This document shows positions 37,701-51,083 of a stretch of DNA of 64,000 nt, piece by piece. Location of the stretch: positions 89,946,215 through 90,010,214 of the forward strand of contig NC_133896.1 of the NCBI RefSeq assembly GCF_964199755.1, written 5' to 3'. The first letter of the stretch is position 1, and every line of letters starts with the position of its first letter. The notes beneath the pieces were generated by a model. The model was given only the letters and a program-made list of their open reading frames with translations, was not told the origin of the DNA and ran no database searches. The position numbers and the translations under genes were made by a program. Origin of the DNA: Larus michahellis (Eukaryota; Chordata; Aves; Charadriiformes; Laridae).

Positions 37701-40700
37701 GATATACCTAGATTTTGTTATTTCCATTGATGTTCTGTGACATCTGGCTTTGTCTCTGACACAATCTCCTGCTACAGACAGAAAAGCACAGAGTACCATT
37801 CAGATAATCTCTAAATTGTTAACTGAAAACCCTTTTCTGAACTAGGATTTCTGATTTTGTGGAAACAATAGGATAGTGAATTTCTTACTTTGACAAATGT
37901 TTGAGACTCTTGGGTCTATCCCATGCAATTATGTCCTCATGCTGCAGGTGCAATAATGTCCCTAAGTCAAAATTTAAACTACTCGTGGTTTTTGCAGCAA
38001 TACACTGAAATTTAAAATGATAGCTCATTGCATTTACAATGAATCAGAAACAGTATAGATAAACTACTCGTTATCATCTTCAGTAATATTGTGGGTACGA
38101 GGCCAAGATTCTTCTTATACCTGTTTGTTAGATCTTTTTTAAAGGATTGTAAACAAATCTTAGCAGTTGGAAAAACATCTAGAAAATTTATCTCCTTATC
38201 ACTCTCATTTGAATAATGATTGTTTCTCCAGGCTTGACTTAATATTCTTCTTACAATTTTAATCTTTTTCACCTGTTCTATCTTTCTTTTTCTGAAGAAG
38301 CTGGTCTCACTCATTGGATTTTAGTTTTACTTTAGTCATTCAAATATCTGCTGTGTTATTCTCATGCACTTCAAAAATGAAGCCAAATATTGTGACAAAG
38401 CTGCTCTGAATCAATCAACCTGGAAACAGCATAGGACATTTCAGAGTTCTCATTTCCCAGCTCCTGGTCCAGTATCTCGCACTGAAGCCTCCTCTGGTCT
38501 GCAGTGATAAGTGATAAGTAAGTAAAGGGCTTCTGGATGTCTTTTAAATGGAACAGTGATCCCATTTCTTTAAAAGCTCCACGGTGTCCTGTTAATCCAC
38601 TCTCAGCAATTCTTTCTTAAGTGGAGCATCTTTATCAGTGATGTTGTGTGAGAGTGTTGGGTGTCCTTTGGCTTCCGAAACTTGGGCATCGTGGTGCGTG
38701 CGCAACTCTAGTGGGTTCAGGCTTGTGCACTCTGTCTCTCCGCTGAATAACAGTGATGCCACTGAACAAGGGAGCTTAAGTGACTTCTTCCTGATTGATG
38801 ATTCTTCTAATTGCAATAGAAGGTGAATTCATTCCCTCAAGGAAGGGTCATCCTCTGGGATCTTGCAAATATTGACTCATTTCAGGCTGAATATTATCAC
38901 TATATCCATAGTCTTACTGTTGTTGCTTGCAAGAAGGTGCTCTGGGAAGTTGGTTTGGTCAAATCCACTAATAGTATCTACTAATAATATCCCACTACGT
39001 ATCTGTCAGAGGAACAAAGGATTTTCTGAATAGTCCTGTGCTGGTGTGTTGAGTTATGCCACTCCCCCCCCCCCCCCCCCCCCCCAAAAGCACCACAAAT
39101 ATGTATACCCTTTGTCTGCCTGTTCTGAAAAGCTGCAGGAGGATGGAATATGAACATTTTTCCTAAATACTCTTTCATCCTTTGTTCCTATCATTCTAAT
39201 TTTGTTATTTTCTGTGTAACCATTTTGTGACTTGATCTCAGTTTAGTGCTTGAGGCTTTGACACTGATCTAATTACTTTTGAATTGGCTGTCCAGTAGTC
39301 TTGATGTCTGTAGTGAATATTAGGTACTGAAGCTGCTGTGCTTTCTAGTTTTACAGTTACAATACCTTAACAGATGGCATTAATGTCGTGTGTTTGAACT
39401 TCATGTCACCCTTCCACAATGGCTGTGTTCTGGATGGGATCTGTTGCTATAAATCTGTGATGCTGGTTTTGTCCTGTTGGCTTCCTCTGAGCACAGAGGA
39501 AGAGATACTCTGCCACCTCCCAGTTTTGTGGTGATTTTTATTTAAGGGTGAAATTTTCCTTCCCAGTTTTATTCATGGGAATTATAGCTTTACACTGTGT
39601 GAGCCGTTGTGCTGATTTCACTGAAAGCAGCTTACATTTGATACATGATTCCCAGCTTGCCAGTTTTCTGAATTACTTCAGGGAATGGAGTTTCTTAGGG
39701 GATGGAGAAGAAGTAGCAAGCAAGAAAAAACTCCTGAGAACATTCTGTCGTAAACCATAATTTTATTACAGCTTAAGTGAATTATCGGCTTAAGATAACT
39801 TTTTCTTTTCTCCTTCACGCTTCGTCTGTTCCTTGAATAAGGCTTTTGTTTTAGCCAGGATTGAGCCTTGCATTAATTAATTAATTAATTTCAGATTGCT
39901 TTATTTTTCTGACTTTGTTCAGCACTTTATCCAATAAAACCACAATAACCCTCAGTTGGGATGACATGACACATTTAACTGCTCGCAGTGTCATCAGTCC
40001 CCGTGTGTCACACACCCTATTGTTTCCTTCTCTCCCTTTTCCTCCTTACCCTGTCCTACCTTCTCAGAGCTGCTTTCTGGCAGCCCATAATGCTGCTTCA
40101 GTGAACAGCTCCCCCGGTGGTCCAGTTTGGAAATCTTCCATTTTTACTTAGAAAAAGAACATTTGCTCCAACTTCTTCCCCCTCACCCCGAAGTTCTTCT
40201 TGGATACAAGTATCGCTATATTTTGCATAAACAAATACCGTGCAGCTAGAAATATGGCCTCATTCTTCAGCAGTATTACATGTAATTCTCAATTTGGAAA
40301 AAATATGTTTTTTTCCAAGGACACTTCTCTAAATAGTTGATAAGCTCCCTGTCTGCTGGATGGTCCACGAGTGCTCTGGGAGCTTATAAATATATATAAA
40401 ATTTCATCAGTCTCAACAGTTCCTAAGCTGCAGAACCCAGGGTGGCCTCCTGTGGTGATGTAAACTTGGTATTTAGAAGGAACTTCTCCTTTCCCCCAAA
40501 TACACAGTGTAAATTATCTGCCAGGAAAATTATAATAAAATGAAAAAGCATAAATAGAATGTACTAAGCTCAATAAGTAAGAGTCTGTCCTTTTGTCTTC
40601 ATTCTTTATACATCTGCCAGACACTGCACGGTTTTCCTTGTTTTCCCACCTGTCACCTTTACTTCTGGTGCAGTCCCCTTTCCTTGCAGTCTTCCTTATG

Positions 40701-42109
40701 TTGTCTTGTGTATTCTGTTACTCATCTGTCTCTTAACCTTGTAATTTCCCTACTGCAAATCCTACTTCTCTTTCTTTTGTCCTCTCCTAGTATATTTTCA
40801 CCTGCTACTTTTTTATTTTATTCAGTTTTCCTTCCCTTGTCCTCTCTCTCAGTGGCTTATTGTGGTTATAGCAGTATTATTCTAAGAGCCAGTGTCCCAC
40901 AGCAAGACCTCTGTGACCGGAAAGCTGGTAGCTGCAAGACCCCTTATTGATCCTTTCCCCTGAGGTCTGTTTTCAAGTCAGAACTGTTCCTACCAGCCCT
41001 GTTTTCACTTTTTCTTCCTTTTTCTGCACCTCTTTCCTGGCCCCCCCCACCAGCTCAGAGTTCACCTGTGCATCAGCACATTCCCTGCTCTTCCCACCGC
41101 TGCAGACCCATGGCTCCTTGCTCAGGTGTCTGGCTGGAAAGACATCTTTGCGTGGCTGTTTGCCATCATTTTTCAGCTCCCATTTGATTATGGGACTGTC
41201 TTCCTGTGTGTCCATCGCACTACCAAAATACACGTTCTTTGTTCTGAGGCTGAACGTAAGCTGATGCGTGACGTGGTCGGGGAGTCTCTGGTTGGATGAT
41301 GCCAGAGGAGTTGGGGAATGTGACCTTTTGCTACTTCCCTAACCCTTGCCCACATAAACTCCAGTAATGTGGCGTTTGTCTTCTGTGCATTTGAGCCAGG
41401 TAGCATCCACTCTGATGCTGTTAGGACACTGTTGAGGTAACGGGAATTGTGGGTGGTGTATACAGTCTCTGTACCTGTGGAAGAGGATGGAGCCATTGTG
41501 TTGTGAAACTACAGCCTAAGGCTGAAAAAACACCAGCCAAGAAGGACATTTTGGAAACTGTAGCTACCTAAATTTCAGCAGATGCTTGCTGACCTGGTGA
41601 ATTTATTTGATTGGGATTTTTTTTTTTTAGGGATTTTTTAAATGTCTGATTTTTGTTCAGTGAATTTTCAGCTGCAATTTGGCCAGCTTTTTCTGTCCTA
41701 AGAAATCTGCTGAAAGGTAACTCCCCACCTCCTTACAGGAAACAAAATCTGAGAGCATTAAATCTGTTTGAATAATTGGGGGAGATTTTTTTAAACATAG
41801 TAAAGCAGTGAATTTTCCATATAATTGCTTTAGAAAAAAGCCAACTTTCTGGGTATTTTTCTTTGTTTGCTTTAGTATGTATGTATTTGTTTTAAATTTT
41901 AGCTGAAAGAAAGACCTACTTTAAAGCAGATTCCTTGCATGAAAAAATCTAGCCCTTACATAAATGTTTGGCCGAATTATAAGAAAATGAAGATGGGGTC
42001 TGACAGCCCCTCTTGAAATTTCAGGACTTTTCTACACATTTTAAGGTGCTCAGCAAAAGGAATACACTTACATTACAGTTTGAAGAGTTGTTTTGTTCAA
42101 ATGCCTTGA
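34716..42109. other. Intronic DNA with a long pyrimidine-skewed part
   Basis: No exon or named repeat was recognised. From about 35700 to 41300 the + strand is visibly richer in T and C than in A and G for kilobases, beyond the short tracts. Minus-strand frames of 60-100 codons at 35779-35961, 36766-36966, 37533-37799, 38012-38314 and 38371-38816 follow one another, but I could not match them to a transposon or gene family. An ATTA microsatellite of about 20 bases lies near 39872-39891. Confidence 0.4.
39064..39085. repeat. C22 homopolymer
   Basis: Twenty-two consecutive C bases followed by AAAAG. This is a slippage-prone site that could form a G-quadruplex or i-motif; the true length is likely to vary between alleles and reads. 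Confidence 0.9.
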
Positions 42110-42165
42110 GTCATCAGAGTACTTGAGCATGTGCTTAATCTTAAGAAGCTGTTACCCTTTAAAGT
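42110..42165. repeat. Possible amniote-age repeat relic
   Basis: GAGTACTTGAGCATGTGCTT followed by AATCTTAAGAAGC resembles a common sauropsid relic containing AAGCATGTGCTTAACTTTAAG. The match is short. Confidence 0.35.
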
Positions 42166-45100
42166 AATTCTGTTTAAGTGCTTTACTAAATTGAAGATAT
42201 TGTCTCACTCTGCTTCGCAGTGCTCCATCTCTGGAGCTGTAGAAGATCACAGTTTTTCTTTCAGTGACCAAGGAATAGAAAAAAAAAAATCTGGATCATT
42301 TAATAAGCTGCTGTAAGACCTTCATCTTGCAGGTGCTTTAGACCTGAACTTAGCGTAACACATGAGCAGTTTGTTTGGTGCTGTAGGCCCCATAGATAAC
42401 GTATCAAATTAAAGAAAATACTTTCACAACTATTGATGATGTTTTACAGTACAGCCACCAAAGACAGAATCAGAAATATTAAATAGATGAAATGACCGTT
42501 AGATCGTTCTGATCCCTATAATCAATTTGTTAAGCAGATGAGCTGTTATCTCAGAGATTAAAAAAGCCAATTTTCATTTACTCTCTCAGTTTAAGATTGC
42601 TAAACTCCGCATACCATTGTTCCCATGCCTTAGTCTGCATGAACCATTGTCAGTCCTTATGTTTAATAAGGCATTGTGCTCACAGAACATCAAAAATTTA
42701 ACTCGGGGAAAAAAAAAGTGATGCATAATACTGATTTGGTTGTTATTAATGTTACTGGTGGAGGGAGGGTATTGCTGCAAAATGTGCTTCAGAAACCAGA
42801 GAATGGGAACCTCTGCAGGAGCTGTTATTCGTTGGACATATTGTTGCTGAAAATACTACAGGATGTAACTGCTGCACATTCTAGTTCTTGCTATTGTCAG
42901 AGGGAGATTGCACTGAAGTGCATTTGTCCTTATTATCTGGAAGCAGAGGCTACATTCAAAACTTTCAAGCAAGTTGTCTCCCTGTTACAGTGAAAAAGTG
43001 GTCGAAGTAAGTGGGTATTTACTTTGCTGAATGGGAAGCGTAGGTAATGCATATCTAAATCTTTTGGCAGCACGTATGTGAGAGGAATTTGATACCTGAC
43101 TTCATGTCTCTAGAGATGTTAGTGTCTTTACTGAATTGAGTTGTGCCTTTATTCTTTTTGCACTTTTTTGTTTGCTAAACTTTCTTGGAAAGGGATTGCA
43201 TCAAAACTGTGACTTGGAGACATGTCCATATTGTTATCTAACTACAGAGCACCAAAGTCTAACTTTATTTAGAATTTTCAGTTTTTCTGGTGTATTCCAA
43301 CCTGTATAAAGAGGAATATAATCAAAGTTCCTCTTTCCATATCCCTTCCCCCCATGCGCTGCTTTTCTCTTAAACCAGCCCAATTACTGCTTGCACAGTG
43401 GTGCAGTTCATCTGATCCTTGATACTGGTCTCGGTATACGACACACAGGAAAGGCAGGTGCTCTGAATTGATTGCTTCTGCTTCTGACTTGTGATGGGAT
43501 TTTCCCAAGGGCTCTCATAGTGGCTTTGTCTGTGTGGGCACACTGGGGAAAGAGTCTCGCTTGGCCAGCGTTGCAGACTGACCCAAAGCCATGGGACTTC
43601 TTCACGAGGGAGGCTAACTGTGAACTATTTGGCTACTAGAGGGCAGACACAAGTGGAACCCTGTGGCTTTTGCTTGGCTTGAATTCCTAGAAAAGCGAAT
43701 TTACCTCTGTTCAGACTGGAGTGTGTAGACGTATTCAGAGTGCAAGGAAGAAATGAGGGAAGGAGGGCTGCCAGAATTACTCTGCCCTGTGACTGTTTTG
43801 ACTTGTAAGAGTGAGCCAGGGAACGAGTATAAGGCAGGAACAGACAACCTCAGCCTGTTTTCCTGAAATAAAAACCTGAAGACTAAAATGGTTTAGTTGG
43901 GTCTGGTCTGTTTCATTAAGTATAGACTGTTTCACTATGAGAAGACGGAAGCTGCTTATTCTGTATACAGTTTAACATCTAAGGAGATTATGGCTTCAGA
44001 ATGGAAGAACTTTTCTATTACAGTTCTCTCAAAAGCATTAACAATGAAAACAACTCCCTCAAACTGTTGTTTATATTATGATTAACTGTTCTAGTTGACT
44101 AGGAAACAACTCTTTTTGTGACATGTATAAAATCGAAGGTGTTACTTAATTTTTATGTTAACAGTCACTTCTAAACATCTATAATAATTATTTATCTTCT
44201 TTATGCTTCTGACACTTTACATCCTTTCACTGTTTCTGTTTTGAAATCTTTTTAAATGTTTTTTTCTTGCAGGAAGTGTGAGACCTGCATTATAGAAAAA
44301 TAAATCAGTTGACTGCATCACATGTGGTCTTATGAGGCAAAACCCAAAAGCTTTAGCGTTTGTTCTGAATTGGGAATACACACAAATCTAATCAGGATAG
44401 CAGCAGCAATTGCGTCCATTTTCTAGAATAGCTTATTGATGTACTGTACTTTCACTTAATACAAAAGTTTCCAATGCACATTTCTGAGTGCTTTCACTGG
44501 ACTTTGTTGCACAAAGTGAGTGCATATGCATACATGAATACCTGTATGTGCCCACATTACCTCAGAAAACCTTTATTATAGTATATCGTTATAATATATT
44601 TAAGCATCCTGAGGTATTCCATCTTGTAAATTTGCATGTTAGCCTGTATCTGAGTACAACAGTTACTAGAATACATTCCTGTACTGCTTATCCTGAAAGG
44701 CTTTTAGTCATTGCCATTAATATTGATGTTATGATTAGGCACTGGTGGTAATTTTAGGTGTTTTTAAGACAAGTATTTTGATGATCTGTACGTAAGGTAA
44801 CAGGCAGTTATTGTAGCCTACTCTGCAATGGGAAGACAATATCCTGAGTAGGATTACATGATATAATTGCCTGAGTTACCAGGAGGCTGGCCTGAAGGGA
44901 TGGAGGCCTGAAAGGGATGCTTTCTGGAAGGACTAGTATATTTCTGTTAATGTTGCAATTCATTGAGGAACGCCTTAGTGTTTGTAATTGTGAAGCCTCC
45001 TGAATGATCCTGTTTGCACACAGCATATTCTGTAGGTCTTGTGTTTAATAAAGAGGACAACCTGGTGTCTTGATCACGTTATGTGATTTATGTTGGCAAG

Positions 45101-46820
45101 ATTTGTGTGCTTGTTGGGAGTCCTGAAGGGTCCAGAAAATGTATGAGAGGTTTGCCATTTGTGTATGAGTGTTTCAGAGGGCTCTGATGGGTGAGGGCTG
45201 GGCAGGGGTACGTGTGGGTGTGTGTCATGCTTTCAGAAATACAGGTCTCAAGCTTGCTCAGCTGATTTTGCTTGAACTTGCTAAAATAACTTGATCTTAA
45301 AGATGAGACCCAGCATGAAGAATTTCAGTCTTTGAAGACGCTGTGAAAATGGGAAGTGGAAGGTGAGGTGGGAATGTGGTTTATATAAGTCATACAAATC
45401 ATACTTTTACCTTTACTTGTCAGAAGTACAGACACACAACATATGTGCTTAAGGCCATTATGCCAAGTATGAACACAACTGTCAAAAGGGGGAAATATGC
45501 TACTGGGAAGTTTACTACATATTTTTATTACTAAACTATATGAAAATAAGTAAGAAAAGCCAAAATAGGAGCAAACTATATACTGTATTTATAAAATTAC
45601 AGAATTCATATTTTGTATTTTGTTTTTTAAATTATGGATGGTAAACTGTAACATACAAACATATAACAATGTTATGTTCCACTGAAAATCTAGTTTACCA
45701 ATGGATTCTTCTTTAATAAACTTCATGATCAACAAGGAAGTATAAAACTTAAGGGAAATATATGTCTTCTGGTCTGAATTAGTCACTGACATGGCCTTTT
45801 CTATTATAGTATTTGAAGCAGGGGAGAGTGCTTTAAATGCTTCAACCCATTTCACCTTAATTGCTCAGTTTTAATAGACATTTGCTGACTGAAGGAACCA
45901 AATTATAGCTTGAATTAGGCCTTACTAATCTTAATTAAAAGCTCTACTTTATAATCGGAAACAGCCTATGGTTAAAACAGTAAGCCTTTCTTAAATGGCT
46001 TATTTTAAAATGCTAAGGCCCTTTTGATAATAATTGTTTAGACTGAATATGGGTAACCATTATTCTCCTTATATTGCACTTAATTAAAAATATCTCCTCC
46101 ATGTGGTTTTGTGCCTTCTGCTGGCTGTAAAATTGTTTGACTGGTGGGGGGTGGGATTACTTCACTTTTCCTGAGGTAATTTGAAAACGTGTTGCTGCCC
46201 TTTGTTTTAAAAGTTTTCTGGGGTCACAAGTTACAAAACTAACATGTGAATTAATACAAATATTAGCTTCCTGCATTTCTCTGTCCTTAAGTGAACACTT
46301 GTCAGTCACTTCAATTAATTGGTGTACTAGACATATAATTACAACCGTTAATAATACATCCTATAATTCATTTAGCGTAACGTTTAAATTGTGCTCAGAC
46401 AGTTGATTATGGGCTTCACATTGCACTCTTTCCTGAGACCTATCTTCCAGTAAAAATAAAGTCTGTTATATTGGGAGGGAGGCCGTGTCTCTATCTATTG
46501 AGCATTTGGTATACTGGTAAAGTTTCTATTCATTTCAGGGGTATCTGAAGAGGATAAAGGGTGGATTTCATCTGTCCAAATATGGATCTTGGCAGTACAG
46601 ATCAGTACACTTAAGGGGTTTGCTTTGCTTTCCCTTTGTAGTTGATGGAGAGAAATAGGAATTTCCTTAATGCAGTTCACCTTGCATTAATGGAGACAAA
46701 AATAGGTCAGATAAATCACATCCTGAAATAACAGTCTCTTTCTAACACAGATGTGGACATCTACAATGTAGGCGTGTAAAGTTGGATGAGGTGTATCTGG
46801 GCCAAAGAGCCTGCAGCTGT
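42166..46820. other. Intronic DNA with a TAAT-rich candidate element
   Basis: No exon was recognised. The part from about 45890 to 46400 is dense in homeodomain-type cores (TTAATTAAAA, ACTTAATTAAAA, TTCAATTAATTGG, CATATAATTAC, GTTAATAATAC). It is complex sequence without simple repeat, so it is the most enhancer-like region of intron 2. Conservation across birds would decide. Confidence 0.4.
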
Positions 46821-46889
46821 GAGATTCAGAGTCCATTGAAATTAATGGGAAATGTTCTGTACTTAATTGTGCTTTGAAATTGAACCAGG
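46821..46889. repeat. Amniote-age palindromic repeat relic
   Basis: GATTCAGAGTCCATTGAAAT is followed by TAATGGGAAATGTTCTG, ACTTAATTGTGCTTTGAAAT and TGAACCAGG. This matches a common sauropsid relic in which GATCCAAAGCCCATTGAAGT and TCAATGGGAGTCTTTCC are followed by the reverse-complement arm (TGACTTCAATGGGCTTTGGA). The inverted arms are degraded. Confidence 0.5.
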
Positions 46890-47587
46890 ACAGGGGATTT
46901 TTAAGCTGCAATATTATCATTTGATCATTATGAAATTCATCCTTCCAGTTCCAGGTTTACATTTTTTATTCTTTAATTTAAAATAGATCCTCACGTCTCC
47001 AGCACAGGCATATAGTTTAAAAAAAAAAACAAAACAAAACAAACAACAACAAACCCCGACAGCTTATTTTAGGAAAAAGGTGATTGTTTTAATTGTATTT
47101 TCTTAGAACTCAGCCTGAAGATTTTTCGTGGCACATCCTACTCAGAAAGCACTGCTAGACTGTGTGATCATACCTTTGTTTAAATTGCATTGCTTTTAAT
47201 TCCAGTAGCTGAGTTATCTGCTTGCATAAGCTAAACTTATCATTAAGAGTCTTTTACGCTAAGCCTGCTAGACCTTTATGATGTGGACTTAGAAATAACT
47301 CCTAAGAAAAGTCACTTGTGCCAGTTATGGAGATGGACAGACCTTCTTGAATGTCAGTCTTGTTTGCTTAGTTATCAGGTCTTTGGAATACCCCTTAAGC
47401 GTTTTTTAGAATTTCTCCTTATTGTCCAGTTTGTTGTATGGTGCTGATGGAGTATACAAAGATTGTTAAATTATGCCCATTACAGGAAGGTAAAATCGTG
47501 GCTTTTTACAGCAAGTTCAAAGAACAGTGGTCCCTACCCATGCCACATACCTAAGTGTATTTATCTTTTCACATCCAAAGTGTGTAA

Positions 47588-47692
47588 GCTGGCCAGACCA
47601 AGTCTGACTAAAGATCTGTCTAGCTTGATGTGCAGTCTCTGGCAGCAGCCAGTAGTGGATGCTTAGGGTAGATTATAAAGAACTGGGTATGG
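47588..47692 (+). repeat. Amniote-age interspersed repeat relic
   Basis: GGCCAGACCAAGTCTGACTA, AAGATCTGTCTAGCTTGATG and CTGGCAGCAGCCAGTAGTGG, then ATGCTTAGGGTAGA and ATAAAGAACTGGG, follow the order of a sauropsid repeat with blocks GGGTCAGACCAATGGTCCAT, CTAGCCCAGTATCCTGTC, GACAGTGGCCAATGCCAGAT and GAACAGGG. It is probably CR1-lineage; the name is not certain. Confidence 0.55.
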
Positions 47693-50600
47693 AAGAACAC
47701 AGCTAGAGATTTAGAGACTTCTCAAGCCAGAAGTTTCATTCAAATCACTGTGTTTAATGGCATCTTCAGAATAGAAAAGGAAAATGATTATATTTGCTTC
47801 TACAAGTTTTCTGCAAAACTCACAGCTGGTAGATAGGTGATTAGCCGTGCTCAGTATACTGGAAAAGAATTGTATAGGAACAGGTATTCATATGCACCTT
47901 TTTTCGGCCTCCTGTCTACTATTGTTTACCATGAGTGTCACATCATGTTTCTCTATATGGCCAAATCCTACAAAACCAAATATTAATTTTTCAGTTGGCA
48001 ACTAATAACATCTTCAAAATGACTGGCTTTTCCACTTTTCTGAAAATGTGACTTCATTAAGGAGAGTCTCAAGTCAGTTGTGAAAAATGAATAGGTACAC
48101 TGAAAAGCTTGATCTGCCGTTAGATGGTTACATGGTTAAACCAGGTGCCATGGATAAGCGCCCATAACCCTATTATTTCATTTTGAGCCTTTTACTAAGT
48201 GTGAAGTCCTGAATTAATCATGGGTGAGCTAACTAGCCAGGGCTTGGTGCCTTGTTTTCAATGGATAGCCAAGGATGTTGTAGTGTGTTCTCCCCTGGAC
48301 TTCTGTTTATAAATCTCAGAAACACTAAGAATGTACACCAGATATAGCCTTAAAAGAAGGATTGTTCTAGAAAGATGGGAAGGAGAAGCATGGGGAATTT
48401 GTCAAGAACATTTCAAAAAGTGACTTCTCCAGTTTTTAGTTTTATATTGGATGTACTGTCCAATTTAAAAGGAAAAAAAACAAAAAAAAATCAAAAAACA
48501 ACAAAACCTGTTTATTGGATTAGTCTTTAGTCAAGAGATTACTGCATTTTGCTTATCTGTGCATAATAAAATAGCATTGCTGTAAAAGGCATCTCATGAT
48601 AAATCATCTAAATTAGAGTATTTGGAATAACTCTACAGGACTAAACACATATTTACATAAACTTACCCACTTTTATCCCTGTACTACTGGGGAGGAGGGC
48701 AGTACAATTAGACTGCCTGTCTTTCTATGGTGCGTTCTATCAAATGCATATTATTACTTGAATACTGCACAGAAGTTGTAGGCATTCTTTTGTTCTTTCT
48801 ACCTAACAACCTCCCCAACATAACAAACAAATATCATTACATAAAATTACAAAAGGAAAATTTCCAGGCTATGACTATGAGCTCTCTTCAGTTTTCAGCA
48901 AATGCCCATGTTACTGTTTCCATATCTCCAGTTTCGTTCTTTTTTCACTGAATAGCATTAACGGTGCTGGAAGCTGTGTGTGCTTTCTAGTACAGGATAT
49001 TTGAACACTGGAGCAGAAATGTCTAATTTCTTGGCAAAGCTAGTTGATTGCATCTGTTTGGTTTATCTCTCTTTCTTGTCCAAATATCAGATGTGAGCAC
49101 AGCTTGCAATTGAAAATATTTGATGATTCACAGGTCAGCAATGATGTTTTTCATGTTTGAATTTTAAATTTCATCCTTACTGCTGTTTCTGGATTTTCCT
49201 CACTATGAAATAGGTGTTTGTACAGCCTGCCCTGGCCTCATCTAACCCTCACCCCTGCGTGCCAGGCAAAGGGGAGTGTGTGACTTCAGTAGTTCCTGTT
49301 CAGAGAGTCCCTTCTTTTGCTTACTTTTCTACTGGCCAAAGAGTCCAGGCAACGTTTTGAAGAGTCTGTAAAGAGTAATGATGGAAAAGCTGATGGGTTC
49401 AATGCTGGTGTTCAGTATCTGTACGTCTTTGTCTCTGCTGGGCAATTGTTACACTTCCAAAGGTCAAAACCCAAAGCCTTCTTACTGCTGGTTTTCAGAT
49501 TGTCTCTATTACTATTTGTTTCTGGTGATAAATAGAGCTCTGGCACACAAGACCAATTTCTGTGTGGCTTTTTAAAAGAATAAGGAAAGCCTACATCACA
49601 ACTAATGAACTCCCTTTGTAAATAAAATTTTAGAATTGTCAAGATGTATCAGTAGGGCAGGGTTCTCTGTTTCAGGAATAAAAAGCTTGAATCCAAAAAC
49701 TACATTAATGTAATATTTGTTTGACAATAAAACCCTTTTGCATTGATCTACTACAACAGCATCTAGGGCTTCTTGTTGCTACTGGCCAGGGCCATGCTTT
49801 CAAAAAATGGAAAATGTTCAGTCTCTACACCCAAACAAAATTACATGGCAAGTACCTTGTGGAGACAGAATTGTTGTTAAGAAGCCGAGAGCCTGTGCCA
49901 GAATTCAGAGTTCTGCAGCAAAATTGCTAAATGTGTTGGCATCTTGAAAATAATTTCACATTTCATGATTGTATGGTTCCCAAATCCACTGACTTCTGAT
50001 TGAGATAGCTCTTAGAGCTGTGAACTGTTTCAGACAGTGCTTTGCATGCACTCACATTTAGGGTGTTATTTTATTATAACAGGTTTAATAAGGTTTAACT
50101 GACTGAAAGTTGAGATTCTGAAACATAATTCTGTGTCAAGTTGAACTTGTCATTATGGAAACATAATATGACTTGATCACCTTCAACTCTCGCATAACAA
50201 AATCTGTAGCCTAGTAACTTTTTTTACCATCTGTACAGTGCACAAAACTGAAGAGCGCTGGACAAAAATGAATTAGAGCATTTTGTAAGCCTATCTCAGA
50301 TTTTAAAAGATTTATTGTAACTCTTTGATCTAATTTCTATTCAATTTAGTCTTCTCAGATCTCTTTGAAGCAAATGTATCAAGCTCATAAAGGAGACATT
50401 TCTCTTAAATGTAGGGTTGTCTCAACTAGTTTTACTCAATTTGTTTCCAAAAGATCCCTGAGCCCTGCAAGGGACTCAAAGAAAAATGAATACTTACCAC
50501 TCTCCTGAAAATATAAATTATATACAGTGCACAACACCATAGAAAAGAGAAGAAAAATATGAAATCCCCAGTACCATCTCCTGGATAAAAAAAAGTGGAC

Positions 50601-50952
50601 TGTAAAATGATTGATATTGATATTAATATATTACTCTTGCCAACGTTACTCTGGAGTCCTAAATACCACAAGGCGTGAGGGACTTTTATTTAGTTCAGCT
50701 TTAATGAATGATCCATACCCTTATTTTTCAGTAGATTCTGTGTGTGTTATAGAACCATCGTGTGGACCTTCCTAGTCCAGATAAACACATCTGTAGTTGG
50801 AAAAACTATGTATGGCAAAAACAAACATAATGATTCTGAAACAAAGAAGGATTGATCTATGCTTTGATCGTCCAAGTTATCCTTCAGTCAGCTGCAGTTT
50901 AATAGGTGAGGAGTTACAGTCATCATACTTGTGACGGACTTAGCGTGGCAGT
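47693..50952. other. Intronic DNA, no gene seen
   Basis: AT-rich intronic sequence. An A-rich stretch with C interruptions lies at about 48471-48508. No exon, RNA gene or named repeat was recognised. Confidence 0.5.
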
Positions 50953-51083
50953 CATAGAATCACAGAATAGTTTGGGTTGGAAGGGACCTTTAAAGGTCGT
51001 GTAGTCCAAATCCCTGCAATGAGCAGGGACATCTTCAACTAGATCAGTTTGCTCAGAGCTCTGTCCAACCTGACCTTGAATAG
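50953..51083 (-). mobile_element. Short CR1 3'-end fragment
   Basis: CATAGAATCACAGAATAG is the reverse complement of the CR1 tail, followed by TTTGGGTTGGAAGGGACCTT and a degraded version of the CR1 3' end. Homology fades after about 130 bases, so this is an extremely 5'-truncated copy. It lies antisense to SCUBE1 in intron 2. Confidence 0.9.

Noticed and set aside
39872..39891. ATTA-type repeat as a homeodomain site array
   Set aside because: It is a plain tetranucleotide microsatellite, better explained by slippage.
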